This document shows, piece after piece, positions 31,398 to 41,206 of a DNA stretch of 64,000 bases; position 1 is the stretch's first letter, and the number at the start of each line of letters is the position of its first letter. The stretch comes from Lactiplantibacillus plantarum EGD-AQ4 (GTDB lineage: Bacteria; Bacillota; Bacilli; Lactobacillales; Lactobacillaceae): assembly GCF_000463075.2 (NCBI RefSeq), contig NZ_AVAQ01000049.1:84351-148350 (forward strand), given 5' to 3'. The translations under genes were made by a program, and so were the position numbers. Below the pieces are notes generated by a model that saw only the letters and a program-made list of their open reading frames with translations, did no database searches and was not told where the DNA came from.

Positions 31398-32819
31398 ATG
31401 AACCAACCTGCAGTACATACGAATAAGCCAGTTGTTGATGCAACGCACAAGCATCAGACTTCTAGCATTACTAATTCGTTACCCAATTTACCGTTAAAGA
31501 CAATCTTTGCTATTACTTTTGGCTTCTGTGGTGTTAACATGGCTTTCTCATTGCAATCATCACAAATGAGTCGGATTTTCCAAACCATTGGTGCCGATCC
31601 AACTAAATTAGGGTTGTATTTTATCCTACCACCATTAGCAGGACTTTTCGTGCAACCCTTAGTTGGTAAATACTCTGATCGTACCTGGACACGCTTTGGT
31701 CGTCGAATGCCTTACCTACTATTTAGCGCGCCATTAGCAGCACTTGTCATGGTGCTATTGCCCAACGCCGGTTCTTTCGGCTTTGGTTATGCTTCTACCG
31801 CTGCGTTACTCTTTGGGGCAATTGCCATTCTTTTCATGGATCTATCAAGTAACGTTTGTATGCAACCATTTAGAATGATCATTGGCGATATGGTCAACGA
31901 GAATCAAAAAGACAAAGCTTGGTCTTGGCAACAAGCCTTTAGCAACTTGGGCGGTGTCCTCGCCACAATTCTGCCATTTGTCTTAACTTACTTTGGCGTC
32001 GCTAACACAGCTCAAAAAGGTGTCGTACCGCTTTCAGTAAGATTGGCATTCTATATTGGCGCCATCATCTTGCTAGGAATTTCAGCCTATACAATTCATA
32101 CAGTCAAAGAATACGATCCCGACACATACGCTCTTTATCACCATATCGACCCAGAACAACACAAACACACTAAGCCAATTTGGCAATTAATTAAAGATGC
32201 GCCTAAAGCCTTTTGGGAAGTCGCACTCGTTCAACTCTTTGCTTGGATTGGGATTCAGTACATGTGGACTTACACGACTGGTGCCATCGCCGAAAATGTT
32301 TGGCATACGACCAACGCTACCTCAGCTGGTTACCAGGCTGCCGGTAACTGGTATGGCATTTTGACCTTCATCCAATCAATGGCTGCTGTTCTGTATGGCT
32401 TCTTAGTTCTTTCACGTACTAATCCTTATAAGCGGAAATTCTGGTATCGCTTTGGTTTAGCCAGCTTTGCCGTTGGATTAATCTGGGTATCCTTTATTCA
32501 CAATCAGTACCTATTAATCGTGCCATTTTGCTTGATTGGGATTGGCTTCTTCACCGTACACGTTGAACCATTCAATATCTTCACCTCATCACTAGACGGT
32601 GCTAATGAAGGTTCATATATTGGTATTTTTAACGGTACCATTTGTCTACCACAAATCTTAGCCTCAGTTGCCAGTTTCCTCGTATTCAAACTAGTTGGCA
32701 ATTCGATGCCTGGCATGATGCTAATTGCCGGGATCGCCATGTTTATTGCCGTATTAGCGATTAGCATTATTAAACAGGACAAGCCACAAGAAGATTTATC
32801 TGAAAAAACAACAAAATAA
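31398..32819 (+). CDS. MFS sugar transporter, SLC45/sucrose-maltose type
   Basis: 473-residue MFS carrier with about 12 membrane segments. The loop GKYSDRTWTRFGRRMPYLL is characteristic of the SLC45/disaccharide:proton symporter group. AGGAG stands nine bases before the ATG. It is followed after 29 bases by a GH31 alpha-glucosidase and is under the paired GTAAACGTTTAC operators. It likely imports an unphosphorylated alpha-glucoside such as maltose, isomaltose or kojibiose, which then meets GH31 or GH65. Substrate is inferred. Confidence 0.86.
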   Translation: MNQPAVHTNKPVVDATHKHQTSSITNSLPNLPLKTIFAITFGFCGVNMAFSLQSSQMSRIFQTIGADPTKLGLYFILPPLAGLFVQPLVGKYSDRTWTRFGRRMPYLLFSAPLAALVMVLLPNAGSFGFGYASTAALLFGAIAILFMDLSSNVCMQPFRMIIGDMVNENQKDKAWSWQQAFSNLGGVLATILPFVLTYFGVANTAQKGVVPLSVRLAFYIGAIILLGISAYTIHTVKEYDPDTYALYHHIDPEQHKHTKPIWQLIKDAPKAFWEVALVQLFAWIGIQYMWTYTTGAIAENVWHTTNATSAGYQAAGNWYGILTFIQSMAAVLYGFLVLSRTNPYKRKFWYRFGLASFAVGLIWVSFIHNQYLLIVPFCLIGIGFFTVHVEPFNIFTSSLDGANEGSYIGIFNGTICLPQILASVASFLVFKLVGNSMPGMMLIAGIAMFIAVLAISIIKQDKPQEDLSEKTTK

Positions 32820-32848
32820 GTTAATCTAAAAAGGAGTATCTCGAAATT

Positions 32849-35152
32849 ATGAGTGTTTTACCAAGTTATCAGCAAAACAAACAGACAATTACATTTGCCT
32901 TTCCCACACCAGTACAATTCACTGTAATCTCGCCAGCAATCATTCGAGTCTTCGTTGACCGTGGCGAATCAGGTCAGTCCTACGCAATTGAAGGCGATAA
33001 GACTGTCACAACTGATTTCCAAGTTAAAGACGCTGGCGATCATTACACGATTCAAACTGCTGCACTAAGCGTCAACTTAGATGCAGATCAGCACATCGAC
33101 GTTTTCGACAAAAATGGTAACGCTTTAATCACTGATTATCGTGGTCCCCGTGAACATCTCAAAGGCGTGGATAAAGTACACAAACGTCTAGTTGAAGCAG
33201 AAGGCCATTCAGTGACTCAAGCACCTACCAAGTCCGACAAGGGTTACTATGAGATTATTAAATCATTGTCTCCTGATGAATATATTTATGGATTAGGCGA
33301 CAAGACCGGCTATCTTAACAAGCGTGGCTTCGCCTACGACAACTGGAACGTGGACAATCCTGCACCTCAGTTGGAAATCCTGCCAAACATTTATAAGTCT
33401 ATCCCAGTCATGCTCGGGCTAAAGAATGGCCACCCATACGGTATTTTCTTTGATAATACTTACCAAAGCCACTTAGATATGGGAAAAGAAAGCGATCATT
33501 ACTACTTTTATTCAGCCGTTCAAGGAAACCTTGATTACTACATCATTGGTGGTACGACTTTAAAGGACGTTGTCACCAACTATACCTATCTCACGGGTCG
33601 CACACCATTACCACAAAAATGGACACTGGGCTATCAGCAATCTCGTTGGGGATACAGTGCTAGTGAAGAAGAAGTAGAAGCGATCGCCGACAATCTCGAA
33701 AAATATGACCTCCCTTGCGACGCGATTCATTTCGACGTTGATTACATGAATGGGTACCGCGTCTTCACTTGGGACAAAGACAAATATAACGGCAATCCTA
33801 AGAAATTCATCACTAAATTGCAAAAACGGGGTTTAAAGGTGATTCCAATCATTGATCCCGGAGTTAAGCAGGATTCTGATTATAGCATTTATGCTGAAGG
33901 GCTTAAGAAAGGCTACTTTGTTAAGGCTGCTAACGGCGATGTTTACATCAATAAGGTTTGGCCTGGTAAATCAGCATTTCCAGACTTCGGTCGTCCAGAA
34001 GTTCGTAAATGGTGGGCTAATAACGGTAAATTCTTGACTGACTTAGGAGTTGCAGGTATTTGGATTGATATGAATGAACCTGCTACCTTTGAGGGGCCAA
34101 TTCCAGATGACACTGTCTTTAGCGATCAAAATACGCCTTCAACTCATAAAAAAATGCATAATGTTTATGGGCACAACATGGCAAAAGCCACTTATACTGG
34201 ACTCAAGGAACAAACCGGCAATCGACCATTTGTCATTACACGGGCTGCCTACGCGGGCACACAGAAGTACTCAACTGTATGGACGGGCGATAATCGGAGC
34301 ATGTGGCCACACATTCAAATGATGATCCCTCAATTATGTAACTTAGGCCTGAGTGGCTTCAGCTTCACAGGAACAGACATTGGCGGTTTTGCTTCAGATA
34401 CCACCCCAGAATTGCTCACACGTTGGATTGAAGCAGCAATTTTCAGTCCACTATTACGGAACCATGCTGCTCTTGGTACGCGTCAACAAGAACCATGGGC
34501 ATTCGGCGAACCAACTTTAAGCATCTATCGTAAATACTTGAAACTCCGTTATCGCTTTATTCCTTATCTGTATGACTTGTTTGCTAAAGAATCCCAAAGT
34601 GGTCTGCCAATCATGCGGCCAGTTGTTTTAAACGATGACCAAGATCCACGTGTTCGTGATCTAAATGACGAGTATATGGTTGGTAACGATATCTTGGTCG
34701 CACCCGTAGTCCAAAAGTCACAAATCAAACGCTTAGTCTACTTGCCCGCCGGAAACTGGGTTGATTTCTGGAATGGTGCTGAATATGCTGGTAAACAAGA
34801 TATTGTTGTGGATGCACCATTAGATAAGCTACCACTATTCATCAGACAGAATACCATTTTGCCATGGGGTCCCGCTGTCAGCCACATTAGTGATGCGGAT
34901 TTACACGCGATGACGTTCAGAGTATATGGTAATCAAGGCACGTACCAACACTATCAAGATAATGGTCGAGACTTTAAGTATCAAGACGGTGAGTGGAACA
35001 ATTACACGATTAGCGTTGAACACGGAAAAGCTAGCGTTAAATTAACTCATCATGGCTATCGACCAGTCTATCAACAAGTTACAGTTGAATTAGCTGCTTA
35101 CGCCATTACATTTAACTACGACGCTGATCACGAAAGTTATGTCGAAAAGTAA
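32849..35152 (+). CDS. Alpha-glucosidase, GH31
   Basis: 767-residue family 31 enzyme. It has an N-terminal beta-sandwich, a (beta/alpha)8 domain with nucleophile Asp407 (GIWIDMNEP) and acid/base Asp481 (VWTGDNRS), then C-terminal beta domains. No signal peptide, so it hydrolyses imported alpha-glucosides in the cytosol. AAGGAG precedes the ATG. It forms an operon with the MFS gene. A GH65 phosphorylase for alpha-disaccharides is divergent, so the locus can cleave alpha-glucosides both hydrolytically and by phosphorolysis. Confidence 0.92.
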   Translation: MSVLPSYQQNKQTITFAFPTPVQFTVISPAIIRVFVDRGESGQSYAIEGDKTVTTDFQVKDAGDHYTIQTAALSVNLDADQHIDVFDKNGNALITDYRGPREHLKGVDKVHKRLVEAEGHSVTQAPTKSDKGYYEIIKSLSPDEYIYGLGDKTGYLNKRGFAYDNWNVDNPAPQLEILPNIYKSIPVMLGLKNGHPYGIFFDNTYQSHLDMGKESDHYYFYSAVQGNLDYYIIGGTTLKDVVTNYTYLTGRTPLPQKWTLGYQQSRWGYSASEEEVEAIADNLEKYDLPCDAIHFDVDYMNGYRVFTWDKDKYNGNPKKFITKLQKRGLKVIPIIDPGVKQDSDYSIYAEGLKKGYFVKAANGDVYINKVWPGKSAFPDFGRPEVRKWWANNGKFLTDLGVAGIWIDMNEPATFEGPIPDDTVFSDQNTPSTHKKMHNVYGHNMAKATYTGLKEQTGNRPFVITRAAYAGTQKYSTVWTGDNRSMWPHIQMMIPQLCNLGLSGFSFTGTDIGGFASDTTPELLTRWIEAAIFSPLLRNHAALGTRQQEPWAFGEPTLSIYRKYLKLRYRFIPYLYDLFAKESQSGLPIMRPVVLNDDQDPRVRDLNDEYMVGNDILVAPVVQKSQIKRLVYLPAGNWVDFWNGAEYAGKQDIVVDAPLDKLPLFIRQNTILPWGPAVSHISDADLHAMTFRVYGNQGTYQHYQDNGRDFKYQDGEWNNYTISVEHGKASVKLTHHGYRPVYQQVTVELAAYAITFNYDADHESYVEK

Positions 35153-35167
35153 CTCACTATGGCAATA

Positions 35168-35203
35168 TGAAAGGCAGGCACAAAATTGTGCCTGCCTTTT
35201 TAT
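35168..35203. terminator. Bidirectional terminator
   Basis: Perfect stem AAAGGCAGGCACAA (35170-35183) / TTGTGCCTGCCTTT with T and A tracts, between the convergent GH31 and HAD genes. Confidence 0.9.
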
Positions 35204-35219
35204 ACTGTAAAACAACTGA

Positions 35220-36041
35220 CTAACTTTGCGCCAATAACTTTTCAAGCGCCACAGCTACGCCATCATGATCATTATCAGTAGTCACCTCGTCAGCGGCTGC
35301 TTTTACTGCCGGAATTGCGTTATCCATCGCAATGCCACATCCTGAAAATTCAATCATACTTAAATCATTCGCTTCGTCACCAATTGCCATCACATTGTCA
35401 GCAGTCAGTCCCAACTTTTCACATAGCACTTGTAGCGCATTACCTTTGCTAACACCTTTGGCATTTGCTTCATAATAAAACGGCGCACTCTTAGTCAAAG
35501 TCATTCGCTGCTTCAACGGTTTGAATAGGTCTTGACGTGCAATGGCAGCATCCAGAACCTTGGGATCGTCAACATACATGGACTTAATCAATTTAATGTT
35601 GCGCATCTCTTCAGGGGTTCGATAGGATATACCCATCGATACTAGATCGGCTTCATAGCGCGTATAATCGCCAATATCTCGATCTGCCGTATAAAGCCGG
35701 TTCTCAGAAACAGCATGAAAGTGCACCCGCAATTTGCGAGCTAAAGCTTCCAGATCAACATAATCATCGTAACTAATCGGCCGCTCATCAATTAGCTCAC
35801 CACTAGTTGAATAAGTTGCCGCGCCGCCGAAACAAATCACAAATTGATCGTCCTGCGCATCCAACTCTAATTCCTGAAGTAATGATTTAACTCCCGTCAA
35901 CGGCCGACCAGTACAAATAACCACTTTAATTTGCTGTGCTTTAGCAGCTTTAATCGCTTGCTTGACTCGTGACGTCACCTGCTTGTCTGAATTAACTAAA
36001 GTCCCGTCGATATCAATGGCAATTATCTTTATTGTTTTCAT
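35220..36041 (-). CDS. HAD hydrolase, Cof subfamily
   Basis: 273-residue Cof-type phosphatase. Motif I is DIDGTLVNS, motif II CTGRP, and the C-terminal motif is GDEANDLSMIE. Such enzymes dephosphorylate sugar phosphates or flavin precursors. ATG 36039-36041 was chosen because it begins directly at the MKTIKIIAIDIDG domain start; the ribosome site (AAGGGTG) is moderate. It is downstream of the transketolase gene but behind a hairpin, so it may be a separate unit. Substrate unknown. Confidence 0.85.
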   Translation of the reverse strand: MKTIKIIAIDIDGTLVNSDKQVTSRVKQAIKAAKAQQIKVVICTGRPLTGVKSLLQELELDAQDDQFVICFGGAATYSTSGELIDERPISYDDYVDLEALARKLRVHFHAVSENRLYTADRDIGDYTRYEADLVSMGISYRTPEEMRNIKLIKSMYVDDPKVLDAAIARQDLFKPLKQRMTLTKSAPFYYEANAKGVSKGNALQVLCEKLGLTADNVMAIGDEANDLSMIEFSGCGIAMDNAIPAVKAAADEVTTDNDHDGVAVALEKLLAQS

Positions 36042-36065
36042 TTCATTCACCCTTATCTTTGAATA

Positions 36066-36108
36066 ACGCAAAATAGAAACCAGACAGTGTCTCGTTTCTA
36101 TTTCGTTA
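36066..36108 (-). terminator. Terminator of the transketolase operon
   Basis: Stem AAATAGAAAC (36071-36080) / GTTTCTATTT (36094-36103) with an inner AGACA/TGTCT pairing. It ends the leftward eight-gene operon. Confidence 0.75.
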
Positions 36109-36111
36109 CTA

Positions 36112-38109
36112 TTATTTCAAGCTCAAATAAGCTTTTACAATGTTATCAGTATTGAAGCCATACTTATCCAACACCAACTCACCAGGTGCAGATGCACCGA
36201 AACGATCGACACCAATTTTGACACCACTATCACCTGCAAATTGATCCCAGCCAAATGTTGAGCCAGCTTCAATTGTTACCCTTTTAGTCACTGAGTTTGG
36301 CAGTACACTTGCACGGTACTCTGGCGATTGTTGTGCGAATCGATCAAAGCTAGGAATCGAAACTACCGCAACGTCCTGATTCTGATTGATTAACTGTTGT
36401 TGCGCTTCTATGGCCAAATTAACTTCTGAGCCCGTCGCAATCAAAAGACCATCTGGTGTCGGATTTTGCGATCCACTGACAACATAGCCACCCTTTTCAA
36501 CACCTGCAAAAGCAGTGTCCGCTGATACTGGTAATGTTTTTAAAGCCTGCCGACTCAATACCAAGACAGTTGGCTTATCCGTTGTCCGCAACGCCTGTTC
36601 CCAAGCAGCCGAAGTCTCATTACCATCAGCTGGACGGATCACTTGGACATTCGGCATGCAACGTAAACTTGCTAATTGTTCAATTGGCTCATGCGTTGGA
36701 CCGTCCTCACCAACTGCAATCGAGTCATGTGTTAAGACATAGATAACCGGTGCATGTTGTAACGCTGATAACCGCACCGCCGCCCGTAGGTAATCAGTGA
36801 AGACGAAGAAGGTGCCACCAAAGACTCGCGTCCCACCATGGAGAACAATTCCATTCATAGCTGCAGCCATTTCAAATTCACGAACGCCAAACCAGATATT
36901 ACAACCATCATAAGAATCTGGCTGAAAGTCTTTATTCTCTGAGATCATCGTTTTATTTGAACTGGATAAGTCAGCTGCACCACCCCAAAGGAACGGAATT
37001 GACTTTGCGACCTCGTTAATCGCCTTGGAACTTGCCGCACGACTAGCTAAAGCATCGCCTGCCTGGTAATGCGGTAAAATCTCTTTTAGGTTAGTCGGCA
37101 TTTCATCCATAAATGCAACTTTCAGCGCTTGCGCCTGTTCTGGGTACTTAGCCTCATATCGTTTGAATAGTTGGTGCCACTGCTGTTCCGCATGAGCGCC
37201 ATTATCCTGAATTGTTGCTTCAAACCGATCTGTAACGGCTTCTGGTACTTCAAAATCTGAGTAATTCCAGTCATATACTTTTTCAGCCGCTTTAATTCCG
37301 TCCTCACCAATCGGATTCCCGTGCACCGCATTAGTACCCTGCTTTGGTGCACCGTAGCCAATTACCGTCTTCACTTCTATCAAGGAAGGCTGATCAGTTG
37401 TCTTCTTAGCTAACTCAATTGCGGCATTAATTGCATTAAGATCATTGCCATCTTCAACAACTAAATGTTGCCAGCCATAAGCTTCAAATCGATCACCAAC
37501 ATTCTCCGTAAAAGCTTGTGACGTTCTACCGTCTAAGGAAATTCCATTTGAATCATATAAAGCAATTAATTTTCCTAGCTTGAGGTGACCCGCTAGTGAC
37601 CCAGCTTCATGGGAAATGCCTTCCATCAAATCCCCATCGCCAACAATGGTGTAAGTATAATGATCGATGATTGGAAAATTAGGTTGATTATACTGAGCAG
37701 CCAAGTGCGCTTCTGCCATCGCCATCCCCACTGCCATACCAAAACCTTGTCCTAATGGTCCGGTCGTCACCTCAACGCCATCGGTATGTCCGTATTCTGG
37801 ATGTCCCGGGGTTCGACTATTCCATTGCCGAAAGTGTTTCAGATCATCAATTGAGACATCATATCCGGCTAAGTGCAATAAACTGTATAGCATCGCTGAA
37901 CCATGGCCGGCTGAAAGAATAAACCGATCGCGGTTAATCCAGTCCATATGGGTCTGCGGGTTAACCTTCAAGTGTTTCGTCCATAGTACGTATGCCATTG
38001 GGGCCGCCCCCATCGGCAGACCCGGGTGCCCCGAATTAGCCTTCTGAATTGCTTCAATACTTAGCGTCCGAATCGTATTCACGCCCAGTTCATCAACTTT
38101 ATCAAACAT
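36112..38109 (-). CDS. tkt: Transketolase
   Basis: 665-residue thiamine diphosphate enzyme that moves two-carbon units between pentose, hexose and erythrose phosphates. The TPP/Mg motif [13 protein letters not shown], the N-terminal [12 protein letters not shown] and the pyrimidine-domain [20 protein letters not shown] are intact. The length is normal. ATG 38107-38109 follows GGAGG; the longer frame runs into the transaldolase gene. It is last in an operon behind transaldolase, suggesting the sugar entering by the adjacent PTS is channelled through pentose phosphates. This is an accessory copy in a catabolic operon. Confidence 0.95.
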   Translation of the reverse strand: MFDKVDELGVNTIRTLSIEAIQKANSGHPGLPMGAAPMAYVLWTKHLKVNPQTHMDWINRDRFILSAGHGSAMLYSLLHLAGYDVSIDDLKHFRQWNSRTPGHPEYGHTDGVEVTTGPLGQGFGMAVGMAMAEAHLAAQYNQPNFPIIDHYTYTIVGDGDLMEGISHEAGSLAGHLKLGKLIALYDSNGISLDGRTSQAFTENVGDRFEAYGWQHLVVEDGNDLNAINAAIELAKKTTDQPSLIEVKTVIGYGAPKQGTNAVHGNPIGEDGIKAAEKVYDWNYSDFEVPEAVTDRFEATIQDNGAHAEQQWHQLFKRYEAKYPEQAQALKVAFMDEMPTNLKEILPHYQAGDALASRAASSKAINEVAKSIPFLWGGAADLSSSNKTMISENKDFQPDSYDGCNIWFGVREFEMAAAMNGIVLHGGTRVFGGTFFVFTDYLRAAVRLSALQHAPVIYVLTHDSIAVGEDGPTHEPIEQLASLRCMPNVQVIRPADGNETSAAWEQALRTTDKPTVLVLSRQALKTLPVSADTAFAGVEKGGYVVSGSQNPTPDGLLIATGSEVNLAIEAQQQLINQNQDVAVVSIPSFDRFAQQSPEYRASVLPNSVTKRVTIEAGSTFGWDQFAGDSGVKIGVDRFGASAPGELVLDKYGFNTDNIVKAYLSLK

Positions 38110-38137
38110 TACCTTACCTCCTAAGCCGTCACAACAA

Positions 38138-38791
38138 TTACTTTTGCGTTTCTTGAAACTTCTTCCAGTCAGCAGCAAAACTTGCCAAGCCTTTATCCGT
38201 TAATGGATGTGACCACAGCTTGCCGAAGACAGCTGCTGGAATCGTGGCAATGTCAGCACCAGCCAACGCGGCTTCTTGAACGTGTTGTGGCCCCCGCACG
38301 CTGGCCGCAATAATTTCAGTCTTAAATCCATAAGTATCTAGGACTTGCCGTAAATCCTTAACTAGCTGAATACCATTTCCACCAATGTCGTCCAAGCGGC
38401 CTAAGAATGGCGAGATATAAGTTGCCCCTGCTTTGGCTGCAAGTAAGCCTTGTGACACAGAAAATACAAGCGTTACATTGGTCTTAATTCCTTCATCACT
38501 TAAGACCTTTACCGCCTTAAGTCCCTCTTCAGTCATTGGAATTTTAGCGACGATGTTTGAGGCCCATTTAACTTCATTACGTGCTTGTTCAATCATTTCT
38601 TCAGCCTTGGTTGCCGTTACTTCAGCCGAAACCGGGCCTGACACGATCTGCGTAATCTCTTTAATAACGGTTTCAAAATCGCGACCTTCACGAGAAACTA
38701 ACGTCGGATTGGTTGTCACGCCATCTACTAGCCCTAACGCTGCAAAATGTTTGATGTCTTCGGTGTTGGCTGTGTCTAAGAAAAATTTCAT
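38138..38791 (-). CDS. tal: Transaldolase, small TalC/fructose-6-phosphate aldolase-like subfamily
   Basis: 217-residue single-domain transaldolase. [13 protein letters not shown] at the N-terminus, [11 protein letters not shown] and the Schiff-base lysine region [15 protein letters not shown] are visible, then NVTLVFS. It is the short subfamily that includes true transaldolases and fructose-6-phosphate aldolases. AAAGGAG precedes the ATG. The start overlaps the stop of the HAD gene by four bases (ATGA), giving translational coupling. It feeds the transketolase 28 bases downstream. Confidence 0.92.
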   Translation of the reverse strand: MKFFLDTANTEDIKHFAALGLVDGVTTNPTLVSREGRDFETVIKEITQIVSGPVSAEVTATKAEEMIEQARNEVKWASNIVAKIPMTEEGLKAVKVLSDEGIKTNVTLVFSVSQGLLAAKAGATYISPFLGRLDDIGGNGIQLVKDLRQVLDTYGFKTEIIAASVRGPQHVQEAALAGADIATIPAAVFGKLWSHPLTDKGLASFAADWKKFQETQK

Positions 38792-39519
38792 TGATTGTGC
38801 TCTCCTTTAAAAAAATACGAATATATTTTTGACAGTTCCTGTGGACTGTTAATGATTAAATCCGGTTTAGCTTCAAATCTAGAATGTCTATTCCGATGAT
38901 TAAACCAAACTGTTTTTAATCCCGCTGTTTTTGCCCCATAAATATCACTATAAAAGTTATCGCCAACATATAATGCACAATTTGATTCAATTTGTTCATC
39001 ACCAAGTGCTTTTTCAAAAATTCGTCTATCAGGTTTTGAAAAGCTGTAATCCCCTGATATTAAAATGTTTTTTTGAAGAAAAGCATTTTCTAAGCCTAAT
39101 GAAACAATTTTGTCTCTTTGATGTTTGTGATCTCCATTCGAGATTATCCCTACTGAGACATTGATAGCTCTCAAAGATGAAATTAATTGTGGAATTTGCG
39201 AGAAAGGTTTAATATTCTCTAATTCATCGTTATAAATTCGTTGAAAATTTAAAATACTTCGAGAATCAATATCACTTTCCCTTATGTTATTTAATGTGTC
39301 TGACATGCGTTTTATCCACATCTCTTCAATGGAAATTTGCTTTTCTTCGTATTTAGGAAAAACGCTATCAGAACACGTTCTAAATATTTTAAAGATTCTC
39401 TCATAACGACTATTATTTGTAATTACAATACTTGGAAAAGCCTTCTTAAACGCTGCCTTAAATGGCAAGAGCTGATCATATAATGTATCATCAACATCAA
39501 AGTAAACTGCCCTTATCAT
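38788..39519 (-). CDS. HAD-superfamily hydrolase
   Basis: 243-residue HAD phosphatase. Motif [10 protein letters not shown], motif II IISNGDH, Lys in [11 protein letters not shown] and motif [15 protein letters not shown] are all present, placing it in the class I (cap C1) group related to YjjG and pyrophosphatases. GGGAG is the ribosome site. It lies between the GatZ-like and transaldolase genes and overlaps the latter by four bases. It may remove phosphate from a dead-end sugar phosphate formed by the operon; substrate unknown. Confidence 0.85.
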   Translation of the reverse strand: MIRAVYFDVDDTLYDQLLPFKAAFKKAFPSIVITNNSRYERIFKIFRTCSDSVFPKYEEKQISIEEMWIKRMSDTLNNIRESDIDSRSILNFQRIYNDELENIKPFSQIPQLISSLRAINVSVGIISNGDHKHQRDKIVSLGLENAFLQKNILISGDYSFSKPDRRIFEKALGDEQIESNCALYVGDNFYSDIYGAKTAGLKTVWFNHRNRHSRFEAKPDLIINSPQELSKIYSYFFKGEHNQ

Positions 39520-39562
39520 GTATTAATACTCCCTATTAAAATATAAAAGTTTGCGTAAGTAA

Positions 39563-40837
39563 TTACACATTCTCAATGGCAGTTGTAAGTCCTGTTAAGT
39601 TTAAATCTTTAACATATTGAAGAATTGGACGCTTGATATGTTCAATAACAAAACGTTGCCCATCGATATTATTTGCCAACAAATTCTTATATAATTTTGA
39701 AATTTCACGTTTTACTTCAGGGTCATTGAATGCATAATGACCAGAAATATCTAAGATTTCAGCTGAAAGTTTTTTATCTTTAAGAATATCTTCAACCTGT
39801 AAGTTAGTATCGTCGCCCTCCATCCATTTGCGCCAACGTTCTGTCCGAATTGCCTTATCCAAGAGCACCGCATGCAGATTGGAGGCCTTGTCAATTAATC
39901 CTTCTTTTTCAAGACGTTGTTCTACCTGAACCAACTTCAGATAAGCACGTGTTTCTTCAGTACCATATTGAGGAGCAACATTTGCTGCCGTAATATGAGC
40001 CGGATTATGCAGCAACAACGTTTCGTCATTCATATAATCAGCATTGTGTTCCTTCAACCCAACGCCATACTTTTTCGCCATTGTTGACAGATCAATAGCA
40101 TTCGCATAATTCCAATGTCCTACCTGTTCGGTCAAGCGAGTCAAAGTCCCAGTTTGTCCAACGATAAATGTAGGCATAGGTAAGTCACGCTTATTCAACT
40201 CAACTTTCAATCGTTGAATAAAATCTTCATAACGACTTGTTGTAGTCAAGCCACCATTCGTTTCTTCGGTTCCTACTTCATACCCAATTTCCGGTAAACC
40301 GCGATTTTTACGCTCATTTTCACAATATTCGAGCAATTCGACAGTCCATTTAATAACTTTATCTAGATCCACCACTTTTCCCATTTGGAACGGATCTTTT
40401 GTTGGGTCAATCATCAGCAAATCAAATCCAGCTTCAATATCAGCTAAGTATGATTTTTTTGCCAGTTCCATAGCTTCTTCAACTGGTAAGTGTGCGTTTC
40501 TTTCTTCATCACGCTGCCATGGACCACCATGATCACGACACAGATAATAAAGCCCCTTAAAATCAACGTTATCTGCTTCTTTTTTAATATCAGCAGCAAA
40601 GCGTTTTTGGTCCCAGCCATTGACATAGCCACCGCCCAGTTCGTCTTTATCAACTTGATTACGACTTGCGATAAACATCAACGGAAAATCTTCATCCCTT
40701 GCCAATTCAAAGCTAGCTTGAAGCAAGTTTGAGGACATTGGTCCAATACCAACTAATGTTGAATAGCGACCTTTATCCTGTAGCTTCAACATATTTAGAA
40801 CTGATTGTTTAATCGATAATCCATTTGATTTTGTCAT
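39563..40837 (-). CDS. GatZ/KbaZ-like tagatose-bisphosphate aldolase subunit
   Basis: 424-residue TIM-barrel protein of the GatZ/KbaZ family, regarded as the non-catalytic or chaperone-like subunit of class II D-tagatose-1,6-bisphosphate aldolase. Signatures are LVGIGPMSSN, FIASRNQVD, CRDHGGPWQRDE, MIDPTKDPF and GYEVGTEETNGGL. ATG 40835-40837 follows GGAGGG. No GatY/KbaY partner is present anywhere in this window, so it may act alone on another bisphosphate or pair with a distant partner. It sits between the PTS IIB gene and the HAD gene of the same operon. Confidence 0.85.
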   Translation of the reverse strand: MTKSNGLSIKQSVLNMLKLQDKGRYSTLVGIGPMSSNLLQASFELARDEDFPLMFIASRNQVDKDELGGGYVNGWDQKRFAADIKKEADNVDFKGLYYLCRDHGGPWQRDEERNAHLPVEEAMELAKKSYLADIEAGFDLLMIDPTKDPFQMGKVVDLDKVIKWTVELLEYCENERKNRGLPEIGYEVGTEETNGGLTTTSRYEDFIQRLKVELNKRDLPMPTFIVGQTGTLTRLTEQVGHWNYANAIDLSTMAKKYGVGLKEHNADYMNDETLLLHNPAHITAANVAPQYGTEETRAYLKLVQVEQRLEKEGLIDKASNLHAVLLDKAIRTERWRKWMEGDDTNLQVEDILKDKKLSAEILDISGHYAFNDPEVKREISKLYKNLLANNIDGQRFVIEHIKRPILQYVKDLNLTGLTTAIENV

Positions 40838-40855
40838 TATGAAACCCTCCAAGAA

Positions 40856-41161
40856 TTATTTTGCGGCTTGTAACTTTGTCATCAATACATCTGATTTGGA
40901 AATGATTTGAGTTGCACTCAATTGAACAACTTTCTTCCCGGAAAAGCGTTCTTTTCCACTAATATTAGTGTCATTTGTCAGCACAACAAAATCTGCTTCT
41001 TTAATATCATTATTACTCAGTTGATTTTCAGGGCCTGAACTCCCCTGTGTTTCAATTTTGACCTCAAATCCAAATTTCTTAGCTGCCTGTTCCAGTGCCT
41101 CTGCCGCCATATACGTATGAGCTACCCCACTGGGACAAGACGTTACTCCGACAATCTTCAT
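40856..41161 (-). CDS. PTS fructose-family IIB
   Basis: 101-residue IIB of the fructose class. Phosphocysteine Cys9 is in GVTSCPSGVAHTYMAAEAL, the hallmark of the family. AAAGGAG precedes the ATG. It is separate from, but next to, the matching IIC and IIA genes. It passes phosphate from IIA to the incoming sugar. Confidence 0.93.
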   Translation of the reverse strand: MKIVGVTSCPSGVAHTYMAAEALEQAAKKFGFEVKIETQGSSGPENQLSNNDIKEADFVVLTNDTNISGKERFSGKKVVQLSATQIISKSDVLMTKLQAAK

Positions 41162-41206
41162 TTATCTCAACTCCTTTAAATAATAATCTAACCATCAATA
41201 GTTCCG

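Noticed and set aside
38433..38810. 125-codon frame antisense to transaldolase
   Set aside because: Low-complexity Ser/Thr/Val-rich shadow of a well-conserved gene.
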